NCBI RefSeq assembly: GCF_009727055.1
Contig: NC_052357.1
Span: 2,977,464 to 3,041,463, forward strand
From: Benincasa hispida
Lineage: Eukaryota > Streptophyta > Magnoliopsida > Cucurbitales > Cucurbitaceae
Reading direction: 5' to 3'
Length of the DNA: 64,000 bases
Made by a program: the position numbers and the translations under genes. The notes beneath the pieces were generated by a model. That model was given only the letters and a program-made list of their open reading frames with translations. It searched no databases and had not been told where the DNA came from. How positions within the stretch are numbered: the first letter of the stretch is position 1; the number at the start of each line of letters is the position of its first letter. Of the stretch, positions 52,101 to 61,100 are shown piece by piece.

Positions 52101-55100
52101 ATTGGAAAAACCCCAATCAAAAGCTGGACAAGGATGCTGAAGATGATGAAGGAAAGATTCCTTCCAAACGACTATGAATAGATTCTATATCAGAAATACT
52201 AGAAATGCAGACAAGGCACTCGATGTGTGGCTGATTATGCAGAAGAATTCCATCGGTTGAGTGCAAGAACAAGGATTAATGAGAGCGAGAATTACCAGAT
52301 CACTAGATTTTTTGATGGCCTTAAAGAAGACATTCTAGAGCAGATAGATCTTTTTAACCTATAAGTACCCTACAGCCATCTCAATGGCATATAAGGCTGA
52401 ACTCAAGCTAGAAAGAAGACAGAAAAGTAATAGCTACAAGAAGTCGACATGGGACAGATCTTTCAACCAAATGCAACGGAAAAACTTTGATAAGAATAAA
52501 TCCATACAAGGTGGGAGTGCCAGCAAGCCAAAAGATGACCAGCCTTCCAAATGGAACCAGGGAGCAAAAGCTCAAGAACAACCAAGTAAAAGAGGTGGAA
52601 CAAGTACTTATCAACAACCCAGTCTTGGCATGTGCTTCCGATGTTGTCAGTAGGAGCATTTGTCCAATGAGTGCCCCCCAACGAAGAGTAGTAGCATATG
52701 TTGAAGCAGGGGACTCTCAACAAGAAGAAGAACACCAATCTGAAGAAGATTTCAATGAGATAGAACCAGATGAAGAGGAACGGCTGTCTTGTGTTCTACA
52801 AAGGATTTTGCTTGCACCAAAAAAAGAGAATCACCCACAAAGACACTCTGTATTTTGGACAAGATGCACCATCAATGGGAAAGTATGCAACGTAATCATT
52901 GATAGTGGCAGCAGTAAGAATGTTGTATTTATCAAAGCTAGTGCAAGCCCTTCATCTTAAACTTGACCCACATCCACAAACCTACAAGGTCAGTTGGATA
53001 AAGAAAAGTTTGAGGCCCAGATAAGTTTTACTTGCATCATCCCTCTTTCCATTGGTATAATTTGTGACGTTATGTAAGACCACCAATCATAAATACCTAC
53101 AAATGCAGGGGCAAGAAGGTAGCTATAGAAGAAATAGTGGGTTAGAGAGAAATTTGTTAGAGAGAGATAGAAGAGAAGGTTGAGGGACATTCGAAAAGTA
53201 TAGCTGAGCTGCAGAAGGGAATGAATGAAATGAAGAAGAGCTTAAAGAAAATCATGGTAACAGTACAATACCCGGCTGAATCGAGTGAAAAGGAGAGCTT
53301 TGCCCTCACAACAAGCTCTTAAAAGAAAAAGACCCCTAAGGGAGGGAAAGAAGGAGAGAGCTCCCGGTTTCAGGCATCGAAAGGATCAGTAGATCGAAGT
53401 AAGTACAAACGGCTCGAGATGCCAACATTTTCAGGGGAGCACCCAGATTCATGGGTCTACAGAGCTGAACATTTTTTTTAGATTCATGATCTGATTGACA
53501 AAGACAAGATCAAGGTTGCCATCATCACCTTATCCTCAGAAATGGTAGATTGGTTCCAATGGGCCCACAACCGGAGGCCGATTCAGTCGTGGAATGAATT
53601 GAAGCACCGGATGTTCGAGCATTTCTGACCTAGCCAAGAAGGAATTCTCCTCTCCCGATTGCTTCGAATCAGGTAGGAAGGAACCTATGAAGACTACTGG
53701 AAGAAATTTGTGACGTTCGCAGCCCCGATACCTGAGAAAACTGAAGAGGTACTAGAAGAGACCTTCCTCGACGGTCTAAAACCGGAGATTAAAGCGGTGG
53801 TCATCAGTCAACACCCGTTTGGGCTAGACGCCTGTATAAAGGAGGTAAAAGCTATTAGTGATAGAAACGTTGCCCTACAGTTATCAAAAGAGACTTTCGA
53901 GCCCGGCCCAAGTGACGGCCCAAAAAGATGCAACCACCTATGTTAGCCCAAAGACATCAGGAAGTGCACCAGACAAAACTAATATAAGGAGTGTCACAAT
54001 ACCAGAAAAGGGAGAAACTACGAGGAGGGAAAAGCCATATCAGAGGCTAACTGATTCAGAGTCCAAGGAGAAAATATTTCCCAGGGCATCAGTGCAAAAC
54101 AAAATAATCACGAGCATTGAACCTACTGATGTTCCAAGAGGAGGAGGAAGTAGAGGAAGAGGTAGAGGAAGAGGTAGCTGAAGCACCTGAGGTTAAGACA
54201 CTGGAAGTTATAGAGAATATCGAAATCGCCCTATGATCGATCTTGGGTCTATCAGGGAAGGGAACAACGAAGCTCAAAGGGACACTGGCAGGTCGAAAGG
54301 TCGTGGTCATGATCGAATATGGCGTAACCTACAAAATTCATACATCAAAAATTGGTTCACAAGCTAAACATTTCCCTGACAGAGACCACAAACTGTGGAG
54401 TCATGGTTGGCAACGGAGATGCGATCAGAGGGAAGGGGATTTGTAAGGTCGTAGTTGTGGTATTACCGGAGTTAACAATCACCGAGGATTTCCTTCCATT
54501 AGAGTTAGGAAGAGTGCATGTGATTTTGGGGATGATCTGTGGTTATGTAACATAGGCTATATGGAAGTTCATTGGCCAACCTTGACGATGAGATTCATAG
54601 CCGGGGATCAGAGGATCGTTTTGAAGGGAGGCCCAACCTTGACCACACAGGAGGTCTCACTTAAGGCGCTAACCTAGACCTGGGAAGAAGATGATTTGGG
54701 CTTCGTGGTGGAATTTCAATAGTTGGAGCCCGAGCCACTAGATGAATTAATAATCAAAATGAAGGACGAGGAAGAGACAAAGCTATCAAGCGACATCCAA
54801 GAGTTATTGGAAGAATTCCGGGATACTTTTTAGCCCCCGTCGTCTCTTCCACCCATAAGAGAAGTGGACCACCGTATATTAACTAAGGAAGGGGAAGCTC
54901 CAGTAAATGTAAGGCCTTATCGATATAGTTACGACTAGAAAAATGAGATAGAAACGTTGGTAAATGAGATGTTAACAGCAGGAATCATACGCCCCAGCCA
55001 TAGCCCCTATTCCGGCCCAATTTGTTAGTAAAAAAAAAAAAAATGGAGGATGGAGGTTTTATGTGGATTATCGATGATTAAATCAAATCACGATAGCGGA

Positions 55101-58100
55101 TAAATTTCCAATTCCCATGATTGAGGAACTATTGGATGAACTCCATGGATCAGTGATATTCTCCAAGTTGGACTTGAAATCTGGATACCATCAGATAAGA
55201 ATGCATGGACCGGATGTGGAAAAAACAGCTTTTTGAACTCACGAGGGGCATTACGAATTCCTAGTGATGTCGTTCGGGTTGACCAATGCCCCGTTAACGT
55301 TCCAAGCCTTCATGAATCAGATCTTTCGGCCGTTTTTTAGAAGGTTCGTGCTGGTTTTTTTTTATGATATTTTGATTTATAGTCCTGATGAGGACACCCA
55401 TAACAAACACTTAGGAATGGTGATGAATGTTTTGCGAGATAATCAACTATACGCCAACCAAAAGAAATGCCAATTCGAATAGTGGAGGATCTAGTATTTA
55501 GGCCATTGGATCTCAGCAGAGGGGGTCAAAACGGATTGGGAGAAGATACGAGTGTTGCTGCAATGGCCTATTCCAAGAAATATCACTGAATTGAGGGGAT
55601 TTTTGGGCCTTACCGAATACTACCGAAGGTTTGTAAAGGACTATGGAACTATGGCAACATCATTAACAAGATTGCTGCAAAAGGATTCCTTAAAATGGAC
55701 CGAGGAGGCCACAAAAGCATTCGAGGATCTCAAGCGAGCGATGATGACATTACCAGTTTTAGCCCTCCCAAACTTCAAGCTACCATTCATCATTGAAACA
55801 AATGCTTCGAGCCAGGGGCTGGGGGTCATGCTTATACAAGAGAGTCGACCTATAGCCTATTTTAGCCAAGCCTTGTCAATACGCGCACAAGGGAAGTCCA
55901 TCTATGAATGGGAACGAATGGCAGTGGTTCTCTCAGTGCAAAAATGGAGGCCTTATTTACTTGGGCGCAAGTCCACCGTGTTTTCTGGTCAAAAGGCACT
56001 CAAGTTCTTACTAGAACAAAGGGAAATAAAACCCCAGTACCAAAGATGGCTGACTAAGTTACTAGGTTATGATTTCGAGATCATCTGTCAACCGGGGCTG
56101 AATAATAAAGCTACAGATGCACTATCTCGCATTCCAGCAACAGTTGAATTGACCACTTTGGTTGCCCCCTCTCTGATAGATGTATAAGTTGTGCAACAGG
56201 AAGTGAGAGCGGATGAGGAACTACAAGGAATTTGAGCCCAGCCGGAAAAGGACCCTTTGAGTGTCAAAAAGTTCTCTTTGTCACAGGGGATTTTGTTTTA
56301 CAAAGGGAGGCTGGTCATATCCAGAACTTCAACCTATATATCAACCTTGCTATCAACATTACATGACTCAGTATTAGGGGGACACTCGGGCTATTTACGC
56401 ACGTACAAATGGTTGTCAGGGGAGTTATATTGGAAGGGCATGAAGGAAGATGTCAAAAAGCACGTGTCTGAATGTTTGATCTGCCAAAAAAATAAAACCG
56501 AGGCCTTAGCCCTCACGGGGTTGCTTCAACCATTACCCGTACCGGACGGGGTGTGGGAAGATATCTCCATGGACTTCATAGAAGGACTGCCTAAATCCCA
56601 TGAAAAGGACTCTTTGATGGTGGTGGTCGATAGGTTATCCAAGTACAGTCATTTCATGCCTCTGAGTCACCCGTTCACAGCAAAAAAAAGTAGCTGACGT
56701 GTTTATTTTGGAGATAGTCCGCCATCATGGATTCCTTCAATCGATTGTTTAAGATAGAGACAAGATTTTCATTAATAGCTTTTGGATCGAGCTATGCAGG
56801 GTACACAATATAGCATTAAAAAGGAGTACAACCTTCCACCTTCAAACAGATGGACAAACTGAAAGAGTTAACCGTTGTGTGGAAATGGTAGATGCTTTTA
56901 CAATGAGCAGCCTAAGCAATGGTACAACTCTATCCCTTGGGCTGAATACTGGTATAATACTACTTTCCATTCCTCAATTAATATGACACAGTATATTGTT
57001 GTGTTTGGAAGACTTGTTCCACCTCTAGTCTCTTATGGTGATCAAAAAACAACCAACGATACATTGGAACAGCAGTTGATCGAAAGAGGTAGGGCCTTAG
57101 TGGCCTTGAAGGAAAATTTGCATCTAGCCCAAGAAAGAATGAAGAGATATGCAGACCAACAGAGGAGAGATGTTCGGTATGAAGCAAGAGACCTAGTTTT
57201 CCTCGAGCTCAGACCATATAGGCAACGATCGTTAGCCAGACGACGATGTGAGAAATTTGTCCCAAGATTCTATGGCCCATACAAGGTGTTGGAAAGAGTT
57301 GGGGCAGTGGCTTATCAGTTAGAACTACCAGAAGGAGCGAGAATCCACGCGGTTTTTCACGTTTCTAAACTGAAGAAGTGCATTGGACAAGGGGTGCAAG
57401 TACAGACACATCCACCCACCCTATATGATGATTTTGAGCTACAGATGGTTCCAAAAGAGATTCGAGGAGTACGATGGAATACGGAGATGATGAAGGAATA
57501 ATGGTTAATCAAATGGAAAAATTATCTGGAAAGTGAAGCAACGTGGGTAAGCGTGGAAGGAATGAAGCAACAATATCCTCAATTACACCTTGGGGACAAA
57601 GTGACTGGAAAACCGAGGGGTATCGGAAGACCACCAATAAAATATAGGTTTCCAATCCCTAGAATAACAGATCTCTTAAATCAACTTGGTGGAGCCAAAA
57701 TCTTCTCTAAGATAGAGTTAAAAAGCGGATACCATCAAATTAGAATTCGACCCGGGGATGAATGGGAAACGACCTTTAAAACAAACGAGGGTCTCTATGA
57801 ATGGGTTGTAATGCCATTTGGTTTTTCCAACGCACCAAGTACATTTATGAGACCTTTTTTTTTAAAAGGAAACAACCTTTATTAATCAATAAATATAGTA
57901 CAAAAGATGATGAGTACTTTGATAATAAAGGCGAATACAAAGAAACCAAACAGGAAACCAAAGGATCAGTAGGTGCACCCGAGCATCTCAACTAGGTTGA
58001 CACCCCATAACACCCTCATCATATCCAACATAGAGAAAAAGCCATCAAAGGCTAATAGAAGAGCAGTCTAATGAGACAATACAAGGAAAATCTTGCAATT

Positions 58101-61100
58101 GGACAAAGTATAGAACTAAGCTACAGAAATCTAAATTACATCAAGAAGTTAAGACAATTAAGAATACTAATGAAAGAGAAGTTGCTTTCTCTATAGCCGA
58201 TTCTTCGATTATTCTTCCATTTGAAAGAAAGGCTGCCAATTTAAACTTATGTCTTGTAAGAAATAGGCTTCAAAGCAATTAGAAAGGGAGCACCAAAGAG
58301 AGGCGTTGAGTTTTGCCGCCTCAAAGCGAGTAAACCAAGGAGTTTCCCTTCCATTGAACACTCTTTGATTTCTTTTAAACCGGATTTCAACCAGCATTGC
58401 TTTTACCCCATTAATCCATAGTAAATTGGAGTATTTCTTTAGAATAGGACCTAAAAGAAATTGTTGTACATTGCTTCTAAAAGAAATATCAAAGACCCAA
58501 GTGTTGAAGTAATTAAGGAATTCTTTCCAGCAGTTGAAGGCAAAACAGCAGTCAAAGAATAAGTGCTGAAGGTCTTCTTCAGCTGATTTACAAAGGACAC
58601 GCCAATTGGGGGAGATAGAATAGCAAGGCAGCTTTTTTTGCAGCACCGAGGAACAATTTAGGGTTCCAAACAGCATTATCCAAACTGTTATATTAACTCT
58701 TCGAGGGCTATTGGACTTCCATAGGCTCTTGTGAAGGCTGGTTGAAATTGGGGTGGTCTCAGAAAGGTGATTAACCAGTGATTTTACTAAGAAAGAGCCA
58801 TTTTTTTCAAGGGACAAAATGCGAGTGTCTTCCCTATTGGATAATTTTTGCTTAACCAATATTGCTAGTAGGGATTGGAACACTAAAATCTCATCATCCT
58901 TTCATCATCCTTTAGGTCTCTTCTGAAGTTTAGAGTCCATGAGGAGGTGTGATAGTCCCAAAAGTGTGATATTGAACCGTTGGGAAGTGATGTTAAGCCA
59001 AAAAGGGAAGGAAATCTGTCTTTTAACTGAAAAGAATCCAGTCAAGGGTCTTGCCAAAATGCAATTCTGGTTCCATTCCCCACTTTAAAGTCTGCCAACT
59101 TCTCAATATTCACCCAAGATCTTGAAATATTTATCCAAGGGCTTTGAAGACTACAATGGACCTTGCCAGAAGTGTGCTAACCAAATTGACTGCTACCATG
59201 AATACTCAAAATAACTTGACTCCAAAGGGAGGGTTGCTCTTTTAGGAACCTCCAACCCCATTTGGCTAGTAAGGCCACGTTTTTAGCTTTTAAACCTCCA
59301 ATTCTGAGTCCCCCATCTGCTTGTTTCTTAGAAACTATCTCCCACTTTGCTAAATGATTTATCTTTCCCCCTTTAAAGCCTTCCCAAAAAAAGTTTCTGA
59401 TGATTCCTTCAATGGTTGAAATCACTTTTTTATGCATCAAAAAAGAGGACATGTAGTAGGTTGGGAGGTTGGCAAGGATTGAGTTGCACAAGGTAGCTCT
59501 TCCCCCTCTTGATAAGTTGTATCTTCTCCACTTGTCAAGTTTTTTGTGAACTTTATCAATGACCGGCTGCCAAAACAACAATTTCTTTGGGTGCCCCCCA
59601 AGAGGACGACCCAAATATATGAAAGGAAAGTGTGTTAATTGGCAATTCAGCCTTGAAGCTACTGCCCTCAACTTAGAATCTTCAATATTTAACCCACAAA
59701 TGGCAGATTTTTCCCAATTAACTTTCTGCCCCGAGCACCACTCAAACAAAGTAATAGATTTTTTAAGATTGTCTAGCATGTCATCGTCGTACTTGCAAAA
59801 GAGTAGAGTATCGTCAGCAAACTGGAGAATAGAGAGATGAACCTTGTTTTTTCCAACCACAAAGCCTTCAAACAGCCCTTTTTCTTGGATTCTGGCAACC
59901 AAAACACTAAGCAAGTCGCTAACCAAAAGAAAAAGGAAGGGGGATAGGGGGTCCCCTTGTCTAATTCCCCTTGTAGCCTTAATCCTTCCTCTTGGCCTTC
60001 CATTAATGAAGATGGAAAACATTGGATTAGTGATACAACCCAAAATCCAAGATATCCACTTGGGGTGGAAGTTCCTTTCTTTAAGGGTTTTTTCAAGAAA
60101 ATCCCAATCCACTCTATCAAAAGCCTTTTCAAGGTCAAGCTTTAAAATCCAACCCTTTTTCTTCTTATTTCTGTAGTGTTCTACTGCCTCATTAGCTATT
60201 AAGACCGGATCAAGGATTTGTCTCCTCATTTATGAGACTAATGACACAAATCCTCCATCCTTTTCTTAATAAATTCCCAGTGGTCTACTTTGATGACATA
60301 CTAGTCTATTGCAAATCGTACACACATAATTCAAAACTTTGTCCACCAATGAATTGTACATCAATCAAAAGAAGTGTGTATTCTTAGTACATGAAATTCA
60401 TTTTTTAGGTTACATCATAAATGAGTGTGTAAAATCCGTGGATCCAGCTAATATTCAAGCCATCCAAAATTGGCCTTTGCCTAAATCAGTTCGTGTCATC
60501 CAAAGATTTTTAGGTCTTGCATCATTTTATAGGAAATTCATCAAAGACTCTAGTACACTTGCAGCTTCCCTTACAGAATGTTTAAAGAAAAGAAAATTTT
60601 GTTGGATTGAAGACCAAAAAAAGATCTTTAACATATTAAAGAACAAACTGACCAATGCCTCCGTTTTAGCATTACCCGATTTTAACAATCCTTTTGAAGT
60701 GGCAGTTGATACCTCTAATTATGGAATAGGAGCAGTCCTCTCCCAACAAAACCATCCAAACGAATATTTTAGTGAGAAACTTAGTGAATCTCGCCAAAAG
60801 TGGAGCACCTATGAGCAAGAATTCTACTCTTTAGTTACGGCACTAAAGTTTGGGAACATTATCTTCTAGGACATGAGTTCATATTACTTTCTGACCATTT
60901 TTCTCTTAAATATTTACAAACACAAAGGACTATTAGTCGAATGCATGCACGTTGGTTATCTTTTATTCAACGCTTTGATCTTTTCATAAAACACAAGGTG
61001 GAAAATATTAATATTGTGGCTGATGCTTTAAGTAGAAAAACTAATCTCTTAACAATCCTTAAAAGCCAAATAGTTGCATTTGATTCTCTACCAATTTTGT

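Larger units (their letters stand above)
53088..57627 (+). mobile_element. LTR-less gypsy gag-pol nested in another gypsy
   Basis: A nearly full gag-protease-RT-RNase H-integrase-chromodomain-like coding stretch of the family at 43426-47699, but with no LTR, primer-binding site or polypurine tract at either edge. It starts close to the gag start and ends at the polyprotein C-terminus ([15 protein letters not shown]). A perfect 12-bp direct repeat aagaccaccaat flanks it (53076-53087, 57627-57638). It joins the protease of the host element on the left and its RT on the right, so part of the host pol is also missing. Confidence 0.8.
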
